From contig NYMS01000041.1 in NCBI GenBank assembly GCA_002529455.1, positions 54,352 through 118,351 of the forward strand: a DNA stretch of 64,000 nt. Direction: 5' to 3'. Below are positions 35,665 to 43,931 of this stretch, one piece after another. A model generated the notes under the pieces. The model was given only the letters and a program-made list of their open reading frames with translations. It made no database searches and was not told the origin of the DNA. Made by a program: the position numbers and the translations under genes. The number at the start of each line of letters is the position of its first letter. The first letter of the stretch is position 1. This DNA is from Glycomyces fuscus. Its GTDB lineage: Bacteria > Actinomycetota > Actinomycetes > Streptosporangiales > Streptosporangiaceae.

Positions 35665-37527
35665 CTACCTCTCGACCTGGGACACGTCGCGCGCGGCGCC
35701 GGTCGAGGCCGAGGTCGCCATGGCCGCGTAGGCGCGCAGCGCCGCCGTCACCGGGCGCTGGCGGTCGCGCGGCCGGAACCTGCCCAGTTCCTTGACCAGG
35801 CGCTCGCGGCGCGCGTCGAGCTCCTCCTCGGAGACCTCCAGCACGATGCCCCGGTTGGGGATGTCGATGCTGATGACGTCGCCGTCCTCCACCAGGGCGA
35901 TGTCGCCGCCCGCGGCGGCCTCGGGGGAGGCGTGGCCGATGGACAGCCCCGAGGTGCCGCCGGAGAAGCGGCCGTCGGTGATGAGCGCGCAGGCCTTGCC
36001 CAGGCCGCGGCCCTTGAGGAAGCTCGTCGGGTACAGCATCTCCTGCATGCCCGGTCCGCCCTTGGGGCCCTCGTAGCGGATGACCACCACGTCACCGGGC
36101 TCGATCCGCTTGTTGAGGATGCCGTCGACGGCGTCCTCCTGGGACTCGAACACCTTGGCGGGGCCGGAGAAGGTCCACAGCTCCTCCTCCACGCCCGCGG
36201 TCTTGACGATCGCGCCGTCCGGGGCGAGGTTGCCGAACAGCACCGCCAGCCCGCCGTCCTTGGTGTAGGCGTGCTCGACGGAGCGGATGCAGCCCTTCTC
36301 CCGGTCGGTGTCCAGGGTGTCCCAGCGCGTGCTCTGCGAATAGGCCTTGGTCGTGCGCCTCCCGCCGGGAGCGGCGTGGAACAGCTCCACGGCCTCGGGC
36401 AGGACGGTGTCGGAGGCGATGTCCCACTCGGCGACGAACTCGCCGATCGTCTTGCCGTGCACCGTGGGCAGGGAGGTGTCCAGCAGCCCGCCGCGGGCCA
36501 GCTCGCCCAGGATGGAGGGGATGCCGCCCGCCCGGTGCACGTCCTCGATGTGGTACTTCTCGGTGTTCGGCGCGACCTTGCACAGGCACGGCACCCGGCG
36601 CGAGACCGCGTCGATCTCGGGCAGGCCGAAGCCGACGCCCGCCTCGGTGGCGGCGGCCAGCAGGTGCAGGATCGTGTTGGTGGAGCCGCCCATGGCCACG
36701 TCCAGGGCCATGGCGTTGCCGAAGGCCTCGGGGGTGGCGATGGACAGCGGCAGGACGGAGGCGTCGTCGTCCTCGTAGTAGCGCTTGGCGGCCTCCACGA
36801 CCAGGCGTCCGGCGTCCTCGTACAGGGCGCGGCGGGCGGTGTGGGTGGCCAGCACGGTGCCGTTGCCGGGCAGGGCCAGGCCGATCGCCTCGGTGAGGCA
36901 GTTCATCGAGTTGGCGGTGAACATGCCCGAGCAGGAACCGCAGGTCGGGCAGGCCGCCTCCTCCATCTCGTCCAGCTCGGCCTGGGAGACGCTCTCGTCG
37001 GCCGCGGCGATCATGGGGTTGATCAGGTCCAGCTTGCGCACGGTGGTGGCGGTGCCGTCGACCACCGTGACCTTGCCCGCCTCCATGGGGCCGCCGGAGA
37101 CGAACACCGTGGGGATGTTCAGGCGCAGCGCGGCCAGCAGCATGCCGGGGGTGATCTTGTCGCAGTTGGACACGCACACCAGGGCGTCGGCGCAGTGCGC
37201 GTTGACCATGTACTCGACCGAGTCGGCGATCAGCTCGCGGCTGGGCAGGGAGTAGAGCATGCCGCCGTGGCCCATGGCGATGCCGTCGTCCACGGCGATG
37301 GAGTTGAACTCGCGGGGGACGCCGCCCGCCTCGCGGATCGCGTTCGCGACGACCTCGGCCACCTCGCGCAGGTGGACGTGGCCCGGGACGAACTCGGTGA
37401 AGCTGTTGGCCACGGCCACGATGGGTTTGCCGAAGTCCTCGCGCTCCACACCGGTGGCGCGCATGAGGGCGCGCGCGCCGGCCATGTTCCTGCCGTGGGT
37501 GACGGTGCGTGAGCGTAGGGCTGGCAT
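35665..37527 (-). CDS. ilvD: Dihydroxy-acid dehydratase IlvD
   Basis: 620 residues. It dehydrates 2,3-dihydroxy-isovalerate and -methylvalerate in valine, leucine and isoleucine synthesis, using an Fe-S cluster. The start '[26 protein letters not shown]' and motifs '[21 protein letters not shown]', '[32 protein letters not shown]' and '[20 protein letters not shown]' are diagnostic; the cysteines in the first two hold the cluster. ATG 37527 is taken because GGGAG lies 8 nt upstream; ATG 37542 is in frame but lacks a binding site. No other ilv gene is near. It is convergent with the zinc ribbon gene. Confidence 0.96.
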   Translation of the reverse strand: MPALRSRTVTHGRNMAGARALMRATGVEREDFGKPIVAVANSFTEFVPGHVHLREVAEVVANAIREAGGVPREFNSIAVDDGIAMGHGGMLYSLPSRELIADSVEYMVNAHCADALVCVSNCDKITPGMLLAALRLNIPTVFVSGGPMEAGKVTVVDGTATTVRKLDLINPMIAAADESVSQAELDEMEEAACPTCGSCSGMFTANSMNCLTEAIGLALPGNGTVLATHTARRALYEDAGRLVVEAAKRYYEDDDASVLPLSIATPEAFGNAMALDVAMGGSTNTILHLLAAATEAGVGFGLPEIDAVSRRVPCLCKVAPNTEKYHIEDVHRAGGIPSILGELARGGLLDTSLPTVHGKTIGEFVAEWDIASDTVLPEAVELFHAAPGGRRTTKAYSQSTRWDTLDTDREKGCIRSVEHAYTKDGGLAVLFGNLAPDGAIVKTAGVEEELWTFSGPAKVFESQEDAVDGILNKRIEPGDVVVIRYEGPKGGPGMQEMLYPTSFLKGRGLGKACALITDGRFSGGTSGLSIGHASPEAAAGGDIALVEDGDVISIDIPNRGIVLEVSEEELDARRERLVKELGRFRPRDRQRPVTAALRAYAAMATSASTGAARDVSQVER

Positions 37528-37705
37528 GGGGCGGGCTCCCATCGTTACGGGTGTTTCCCCTCGATGGTAGTCCTTCGCCGCACCGCTCTGGTCTCGTAGT
37601 GGAAGACGGGCTATCCGGATCGTGAGACGGAGGTGGTGGGGAGGCCGGGCGGGAGCCGAGGCGGGGCGGGGTGGGCGGGGGCGCAAGGGCCCCGGACACA
37701 GGAGG

Positions 37706-37742
37706 GGCCCGGGTGCCACGGCGCTGTGGTCCGTCCCGGGCC
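37706..37742 (-). terminator. Hairpin after NERD gene
   Basis: GGCCCGGG/CCCGGGCC arms with an inner CCAC/GTGG pairing, 29 nt beyond the NERD stop. Confidence 0.5.
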
Positions 37743-37770
37743 GGAGCGGAGTCAGGGGGGTGGGGGCGTC

Positions 37771-38598
37771 TCAGTACCTGGGCGGCAGGGCCTTCTTCGC
37801 GGCCTGGTAGATCTCCTCGATCTCCTTCTCGGTCAGGCGGTCCCGGCCGCTGCGCAGCCACTTGCGGACCTTGGTGCCGGTGATGATGTCCACGCCCCGC
37901 AGCCGGTGGCTGTCCCACGGCATGCCGGGGCCGTAGATGGCCAGCGACGCGCGCACCTTGATCTCGCGCCCCAGTTCGGCGCTGATCAGGTCCTGTGCCC
38001 GCTTGGCCTCCTCCAGGGCCTCGTCGATGCGCTCGTTCTTGCTGAACCGCCCGTGGTAGAGCTTCTCCAGCTTGTTGCGCAGCGGCAGGCGCTTGTCCCA
38101 CGACTCGGAGTCGATGGCGAACGCGCCCCGCCGGCCCACGATGAAGTGGTCGATCTGGCCGTTGCCGCCGGGCACCGCGCGCGCGTGCAGGACGCGGTAG
38201 CCGAGCTGCTTCATCACCTTGAGCTGCGCCTCGGTCTTGCGCTGGGCGGCCGAGGGCTTGCGCCAGCGCGGGATCTCCGACTCGCGCCGGGAGGCGTAGA
38301 CCGTGATCCCGGCCAGGGTGAAGAGGCCGAAGGTGACGCCGATCCGCCAGTCCGCGGTGAGCAGGCCGACCAGGACGGCCACCACGGCGGCGCTGCCGCC
38401 GCGTACCATCCACCTGCGGACGGAGCGGCTGGACCGCAGGGCACCGTAGACCGCCTTGCCGCCCGAGGTGTCCTTGTTCTTTCTCTGATTGGGGAAAAAG
38501 AGGGATTCGGGCCTTTCCGGGGCCGGTCCCTCGGACGTTGGAGTGGAGCCGTTCACTCTGGTTGCCGATTTCACGTCGGACAGGTTAGTTCGATCCAT
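37771..38598 (-). CDS. NERD domain membrane protein
   Basis: 275 residues. A polar N-terminus (~1-60) leads to two membrane helices (~65-100, 'GGSAAVVAVLVGLLTADWRIGVTFGLFTLAGITVYA'). A NERD (nuclease-related) domain follows: 'AQRKTEAQLKVMKQLGYRVLHARAVPGGNGQIDHFIVGRRGAFAIDSESWDKRLPL'. The Asp of 'GQIDH', the Ser-Glu-Ser that replaces the usual E-x-K, and the following Lys are where nuclease-fold residues would lie, so catalysis is uncertain. Substrates of NERD proteins are unknown. ATG 38598 has AGGA 8 nt upstream. The promoter region to 38650 is AT-rich. It is divergent from the amidase gene. Confidence 0.9.
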   Translation of the reverse strand: MDRTNLSDVKSATRVNGSTPTSEGPAPERPESLFFPNQRKNKDTSGGKAVYGALRSSRSVRRWMVRGGSAAVVAVLVGLLTADWRIGVTFGLFTLAGITVYASRRESEIPRWRKPSAAQRKTEAQLKVMKQLGYRVLHARAVPGGNGQIDHFIVGRRGAFAIDSESWDKRLPLRNKLEKLYHGRFSKNERIDEALEEAKRAQDLISAELGREIKVRASLAIYGPGMPWDSHRLRGVDIITGTKVRKWLRSGRDRLTEKEIEEIYQAAKKALPPRY

Positions 38599-38767
38599 AT
38601 CCGAGTCCTAGTGCATTACTTCTCACACTTTTCTATCCCCTGTTCCTCGGCGTGAAAGCGTGTCGGACGCCCAGGACAGGGAATGCTTACCTTTCGGTCG
38701 GTCTCTCTGGAGAAGTCGGTCCTCCTCACCGTGGTGCCCTGCGGTGTGCCCGCTAACCTGGCTCGCC

Positions 38768-40207
38768 ATGACCCAGATCCATGACCTTCCGGCCCACCGC
38801 CTCCTGGCGATGGTCCGCAGTCGTGAGCTGTCGCCTACTGAGATCGCTGAGCACTTCCTGGACCGGATCGAGAGGTATGACCACCTCGTCGGCGCGTACA
38901 TTACGGTCACCCCGGAAAAGGCACTCGAACAAGCCCGTTACGCGCAGAACCGTGTGATGGCCGACACGCCGGACGCCCTGCCGCCCCTTCTCGGGCTCCC
39001 CGTGCCCGTCAAGGACCTCGACCCGGTCGCCGGGGTCCGGCTCACCCAGGGCTCGCCGGTCTTCCGCGACGCCGTCGCCCCGGCCGACTCCGACCTGGTC
39101 GCCCGACTGCGCGCCGCGGGCGCGGTCCTGCCGGGAAAGACCAACACCCCCGAGTTCGGTTCGAGCTGCTACACCGAGAACGCCGTCGCCCCTCCCTCAC
39201 GCAACCCCTGGAACACCGACCTGTCCCCGGGCGGCTCCAGCGGAGGCGCCGCGGCGGCCGTCGCCGCCGGACTCGCCCCGGTGGCCCAGGGCAGCGACGG
39301 CGGCGGCTCGATCCGCATCCCCGCCAGCGCGTGCGGGCTCTTCGGCCTCAAGCCCACCCGCGGCCGGATCTCCGGCGCGCCCTTCAAGCCCGACCTCGCG
39401 GGCCTGTCCACCGCCGGCCCCCTGACCCGCGGCGTCCGCGACGCCGCCCTCCTCCTGGACGCCATGGCCTTCTCCCGGCCGGGCGACCACTTCACCGCCC
39501 CGCCCCTGCCGCCGGGCGGGACCTTCACCGACCACGTGGATCGCGAACCCGGACGCCTGCGCATCGGCTGCCACGCCACCACCGGCTCCACCGGGATCCG
39601 CGTCCACCCCGACGTCCTGGCCGCCCACGAGGAGGCCGTCCGTCTCCTGACCGGCCTGGGCCACGAGGTGGAGGAGGTCCCCGCCCCCGGGGACGCCCAC
39701 TTCGGCGGCTCCTACATGGCGGACTTCGGGGTGGTCTGGGCGGCGATGGCCTCGGCCACCCCGGTCGACCCCGCGCGCGAGGCCGAGCTGAGCCCCCTCA
39801 ACCGATGGCTGCGCGAGCGGGCCCGGGCCACGCCCGTCCCCGACTACATCGCCGCCTGCGCCCGCCTCCAGCGCGGCGTCCGCTCCCTCGTCGCCGCGAC
39901 CGAGCCCCTCGACGCGGTGCTCTCGCCCGTGCTGGCGGCGCCCCCGGTCCCGCTCGGGCACTTCACCGGAGACGGCCCCGAGGAGGAGTTCCGGCGGATG
40001 ACCGCGTTCGCGCCGTTCACCTCGGTCTACAACGTCTCGGGCCAGCCCTCGGTCAGCGTCCCCCTGCACTGGTCGCCCGACGGGCTGCCGATCGGTGTCA
40101 TGCTCACCGGCCGCATGGGGGGCGAGGGCACCCTGCTGTCCCTGTCCGCGCAGCTGGAACGCGCGCGTCCGTGGGCCCACCGCGTCCCGCCCGGCCGACC
40201 CGGCTGA
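38768..40207 (+). CDS. Amidase signature family hydrolase
   Basis: 479 residues with the full Ser-cisSer-Lys triad of the amidase family: Lys82 in 'PVPVKDLDPVAGV', cis-Ser157 in 'PGGSSGGAAAAVA' and Ser181 in 'QGSDGGGSIRIPASACGLFGLKPTRGRIS'. Such enzymes hydrolyse small amides to acids; the substrate cannot be told. It is not GatA by context, since no gatC or gatB is near. TAACCT lies 8 nt before ATG 38768, so the mRNA may be leaderless. No signal peptide. It is convergent with the MFS gene. Confidence 0.93.
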   Translation: MTQIHDLPAHRLLAMVRSRELSPTEIAEHFLDRIERYDHLVGAYITVTPEKALEQARYAQNRVMADTPDALPPLLGLPVPVKDLDPVAGVRLTQGSPVFRDAVAPADSDLVARLRAAGAVLPGKTNTPEFGSSCYTENAVAPPSRNPWNTDLSPGGSSGGAAAAVAAGLAPVAQGSDGGGSIRIPASACGLFGLKPTRGRISGAPFKPDLAGLSTAGPLTRGVRDAALLLDAMAFSRPGDHFTAPPLPPGGTFTDHVDREPGRLRIGCHATTGSTGIRVHPDVLAAHEEAVRLLTGLGHEVEEVPAPGDAHFGGSYMADFGVVWAAMASATPVDPAREAELSPLNRWLRERARATPVPDYIAACARLQRGVRSLVAATEPLDAVLSPVLAAPPVPLGHFTGDGPEEEFRRMTAFAPFTSVYNVSGQPSVSVPLHWSPDGLPIGVMLTGRMGGEGTLLSLSAQLERARPWAHRVPPGRPG

Positions 40208-40270
40208 CCGCCGCGGGACCGGGTGCCCGCACACGGGCCGAAGCGGAGGGGCGGGTCCGGAGGACACCGC

Positions 40271-41596
40271 CTAACGGGGCTCGTCGGGCGTCGAGGCGGC
40301 CTCGGCGCCCGACGCCGCGCCGTGCACCGGCGGGGCCTCCAGGACGCTCTCGACCTCCTCGACGGTGGGTCCGCCCGCACCCTCGTCGGACTCGGGGCGC
40401 GGCTCGGGCACGAGGAGGCTCAGCAGCGCCGACACCAGCACCAGCACCGCGGCGCCCCCCACACCGCCCGCGACCCCCATGAGGTCGATCAGACCGCCGG
40501 AGAGCGGACCGGCCACCGCCCCGCCCACGCCCAGCGCCGTGGACATCCACCCGAAGGCCTCGGCCCGCCGCCGCGCGGGGGCCAGGTCGCCCAGGCGGCC
40601 CATGACCGCGGCCAGGGTCGGCGCCAGCGCCATACCGGACAGGAACAGCAGAGGTGCGACCAGCAGCGGAGTCGGCAGCTCCGTGACCGGAGGCACGAAC
40701 GGCACCAGCACCGCCACGCCCAGCGCCGAGCCGAAGCAGCGGCGCACCAGGCGGGGGCGGCCGCGCAGTCCGCCCGCGATCGCCCCGCCCACCAGCGACC
40801 CCAGCGCCCACACCGACGCCAGCACCATCACGTACTGCGGGGCGCCGAGCTCGTTGGCCCACGCCACGATCACCAGGTCCACGCCCATGATTCCGCTGAC
40901 CATCAGCAGGCACATGAGAAACAGCGCCACCAGCGCCGGGCTGCGCAGCAGGCTCCGGCGGGAACCCCCCGACGCCTCCCCCGCGGCACCCTCGTCGGTC
41001 GGCGCGGGGCCGGTCACCCCGGCCCGCCGCAGCCCGAGCGCGAACCCGACCGAGCCGAGCAGCGCCACCACCGACAGCAGGACCAGCGCCCAGCGCGCAC
41101 CGGCGAAGGCCACCACACCCGCGGTCAGGATCGGGGAGAAGACGAAGAGCAGCTCCTGGGCGGTCGCCTCGGCCGCGTAGATCGCCTGCCGTTCGGGGCC
41201 GTGCGTCAGCCGGGGCCACAGCGCCCGCACGATCTGGTTCGCCGGGGTGCCGAACAGGCCGGTGCCCAGGGCCAGGGGGAGCGAGAGCCACCACAACTGG
41301 GCGGGGAGCAGGACCAGGCCCAGCAGACCCACGCTGAACACCATCCCGCACACCAGCACCAGCCGGTCGGTCCCGCCCCGGTCGGCCATCCGCCCGCGCA
41401 GCGGCCCCACCAGGGCCATGCCCAGGGTGAAGGCGCCCGCGACCAGCCCGGCCAGGGTGTAGGAGCCGGTCCACCCCTCCACCAGGAAGGTGACCGCGAT
41501 CATCAGGCCCGGCGTGTAGAAGCGCGCGGCCAGGGACCAGGCCAGCAGGGGGAGCACGTGGGGGACGGCGAAGAGCCGCCGGTAGTTCGCGAGCAC
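40271..41596 (-). CDS. Major facilitator superfamily transporter
   Basis: 441 residues with 12 predicted membrane helices and the MFS loop 2-3 motif as 'GPLRGRMADRGGTDRLVLVCG'. A soluble acidic tail of ~45 residues ends the protein. Similar actinobacterial proteins are exporters of unknown cargo. GTG 41596 is the start: CATAAT on the minus strand lies 6 nt before it, a -10 box at leaderless distance, and no Shine-Dalgarno is present. The frame stays open far upstream across malQ but without any family similarity. It is divergent from malQ with 195 bp between. Confidence 0.9.
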   Translation of the reverse strand: MLANYRRLFAVPHVLPLLAWSLAARFYTPGLMIAVTFLVEGWTGSYTLAGLVAGAFTLGMALVGPLRGRMADRGGTDRLVLVCGMVFSVGLLGLVLLPAQLWWLSLPLALGTGLFGTPANQIVRALWPRLTHGPERQAIYAAEATAQELLFVFSPILTAGVVAFAGARWALVLLSVVALLGSVGFALGLRRAGVTGPAPTDEGAAGEASGGSRRSLLRSPALVALFLMCLLMVSGIMGVDLVIVAWANELGAPQYVMVLASVWALGSLVGGAIAGGLRGRPRLVRRCFGSALGVAVLVPFVPPVTELPTPLLVAPLLFLSGMALAPTLAAVMGRLGDLAPARRRAEAFGWMSTALGVGGAVAGPLSGGLIDLMGVAGGVGGAAVLVLVSALLSLLVPEPRPESDEGAGGPTVEEVESVLEAPPVHGAASGAEAASTPDEPR

Positions 41597-41791
41597 ACCC
41601 TGATTATGCAGACGGCGAGGACACGGGGCGATCGATTTGACGGCCTGTGCACAGCGCGCGTTTGTACGTGCTGGACAGTCCGGGCGCACCCGGCCCGCGT
41701 CCGTTATCGGCCCGCGTCCGGGACACGTTCTGGCCCCACGCCGGAACGGCCTCCGGTGTACGGAGCCCCTGGTAGGGCATGATCGGATTCT

Positions 41792-43825
41792 GTGAGGGAC
41801 GTTCAGCTGGCACGGTTGGCAGAGCAGCACGGAGTCGCGACGACCTACGAGGACTGGCGGGGGCGCGAGGTCCCGGTCAGCCCCGACACCATCCGCCATG
41901 TCCTGGCGGCCCTGGGCGTGGACCCGGCCGCCCCGGGCACCGCGGCGGCCCCGGGCCCGCTGCCGCCGGCGGTGGTCGTCCGCGAGGGCAAGGCGCCCGA
42001 CCTCGTGCTCTCGGAGGGGGCGCACAGCGTCGTCGAGACCTCCGCGGGATCCCTGCTCCCCTTCGGCCCCGGGCTGCCGCTGGGCGTGCACACCCTGCGC
42101 GTCACCGACGGTGCCGCGGAGAGCACCGCGCCCCTGCTCGTGGTCCCCGACCGCATCGAGCCCAGCGCCCTCAGGGACAACCCGCGCCTGTGGGGGATCA
42201 TGGCGCAGGTCTACAGCGTGCGCTCCCGCGCCTCCTGGGGCACCGGCGACCTGCGCGACCTCGCCGAGCTCGCCGACTGGAGCGCGCGCGACCTGGGCGC
42301 CGACTTCGCCCTGATCAACCCGGTGCACGCCACCGAGCCGCTGCCCCCGTTGGAGCCCTCGCCCTACCTCCCGGTCAGCCGCCGCTACGCCAGCCCCCTC
42401 TACATCCGCATCGAGGACGTGCCCGAGTACGCCCGGCTCGACCCCGCCCAGCGCGAGGGCATCCAGCGCCTGGCCCGTCCGCTGCGCGAACGCGGCCGCA
42501 CCGCCGACCTCCTCGACCGCGACTCCGTGTGGAAGGCCAAGCGCGCCGCCCTGGAGGTGCTCTTCGAGGCGCCCCGCGCACCCGGGCGCGAGGCGTCCCT
42601 GCACGCCTACCTGGAGCGCGAGGGCCGGCCGCTGATCGAGTTCGCCACCTGGTCGGCCCTGGCCGAGGAGCACGGCGCCGACTACCGGGCCTGGCCGCAC
42701 GGGCTGCGCGGGGCCCACGGCCGCGCCGTCGGCGAGGAGGCCCTGCGCCGCTGGCCCGCCGTGGAGTTCCACCGCTGGCTCCAGTGGATCCTCGACGAGC
42801 AGCTCTCCCAGGCGCAGACCACCGCCGAGACCGGCGGGATGGCCGTCGGCATCGTGCACGACCTGGCGATCGGGGTGCAGGCGGGCGGCGCGGACGCGTG
42901 GATGTACGGGGACGCGCTCGTGCCCGGCCTGCACGTGGGGGCGCCCCCGGACGAGTTCAACCGGCAGGGGCAGGACTGGGGCCAGCCGCCCTGGCACCCC
43001 CGGCGCCTGGCCGAGCGCGGCTACGAACCCTTCCGGCAGATCCTCGACCAGGCGTTCCGCTACGCGGGCGGGGTCCGCGTCGACCACGTCATGGGCATGT
43101 TCCGGCTCTGGTGCGTGCCCGAGGGCGCCTCCGCCGCCGAGGGCACCTACGTCAGGTTCGACCACGAGGGCATGGTGGGCACGCTCGCCCTGGCCGCCCA
43201 CCGGGCGGACGCCGTCGTGGTCGGGGAGGACCTGGGCACCGTGGAGCCCTGGGTGCGCGGGCACCTCGCCGACCGCGGGGTCCTGGGCACCTCCGTGCTG
43301 TGGTTCGAGCAGGACGCCGACGGACGCCCGCGCCCGCCGGGGGAGTGGCGCACCGACTGCCTGGCCACGGTGGCCACCCACGACCTGCCTCCGGTGGCGT
43401 CCTTCCTGTCCACCGAGCACGTGGAGCTGCGCGACCGGCTGGGGCTGCTCGGCCGTCCAGTGGAGGAGGAGCGGGCCGACGCCGAGTCCCGGGTGGAGCG
43501 GTGGCGCGAGCTCCTGGTGGAGCTGGGCCTGCTCGACGACGACGTAGACCCGGTGGCCGACCCGGCCGCCGTGGTGGCGGCCATGCACGCCTACCTGGTG
43601 GCCACCCCCGCCCGGATGATCGGGGTCGCGCTCACCGACGTGGTGGGGGAGCGGCGCATGCAGAACCAGCCCGGCACCAGCGACGAGTACCCGAACTGGC
43701 GCATCCCGCTCACCAGCGGCGAGGGCGAGCCGGTCCTGGTGGACGAACTGCTCGCCGACCCGCGCATGGTGGCGCGCATCCGGCGCACCCTCGGACCGGT
43801 CGGCGGCCGGGACCGCACGATCTAG
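41792..43825 (+). CDS. malQ: 4-alpha-glucanotransferase MalQ (GH77)
   Basis: 677 residues. It moves alpha-1,4-glucan segments between acceptors in maltodextrin and glycogen turnover, in the cytoplasm. The N-terminal ~140 residues are the extra domain found in actinobacterial MalQ. The GH77 barrel shows 'RASWGTGDLRDLAELADWSARDLGADFALINPVHA', the nucleophile Asp431 in 'VRVDHVMGMFRLW', the acid/base Glu479 in 'VGEDLGTVEPWV' and the stabilising Asp in 'ATHDLPPVASFL'. 'NQPGTSDEYPNWRIPL' closes the active site. GTG 41792 is the start; CATGAT lies 8 nt before it. A bidirectional terminator follows. Confidence 0.96.
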   Translation: MRDVQLARLAEQHGVATTYEDWRGREVPVSPDTIRHVLAALGVDPAAPGTAAAPGPLPPAVVVREGKAPDLVLSEGAHSVVETSAGSLLPFGPGLPLGVHTLRVTDGAAESTAPLLVVPDRIEPSALRDNPRLWGIMAQVYSVRSRASWGTGDLRDLAELADWSARDLGADFALINPVHATEPLPPLEPSPYLPVSRRYASPLYIRIEDVPEYARLDPAQREGIQRLARPLRERGRTADLLDRDSVWKAKRAALEVLFEAPRAPGREASLHAYLEREGRPLIEFATWSALAEEHGADYRAWPHGLRGAHGRAVGEEALRRWPAVEFHRWLQWILDEQLSQAQTTAETGGMAVGIVHDLAIGVQAGGADAWMYGDALVPGLHVGAPPDEFNRQGQDWGQPPWHPRRLAERGYEPFRQILDQAFRYAGGVRVDHVMGMFRLWCVPEGASAAEGTYVRFDHEGMVGTLALAAHRADAVVVGEDLGTVEPWVRGHLADRGVLGTSVLWFEQDADGRPRPPGEWRTDCLATVATHDLPPVASFLSTEHVELRDRLGLLGRPVEEERADAESRVERWRELLVELGLLDDDVDPVADPAAVVAAMHAYLVATPARMIGVALTDVVGERRMQNQPGTSDEYPNWRIPLTSGEGEPVLVDELLADPRMVARIRRTLGPVGGRDRTI

Positions 43826-43868
43826 ACGGGGCCTTCGCGGGCCTTCCGCTCCGCCCGGGGCCGGATCC

Positions 43869-43911
43869 GGACGCGCCCGCCCCGCCGCGGTGCGGCGGAG
43901 CGGGCGCGTCC
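43869..43911. terminator. Large bidirectional hairpin between malQ and pepN
   Basis: GGACGCGCCCGC and its complement form the outer 12-bp stem, and CCGCCGC/GCGGCGG the inner 7-bp stem. It is nearly 20 bp in all and sits between convergent genes. Confidence 0.75.
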
Positions 43912-43931
43912 TCGCGGAACCCGGTCCGGTG

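Noticed and set aside
41597..43588. Extension of the MFS frame upstream through malQ
   Set aside because: It has no similarity to MFS proteins and mirrors malQ; a -10 box 6 nt before GTG 41596 marks the true start.
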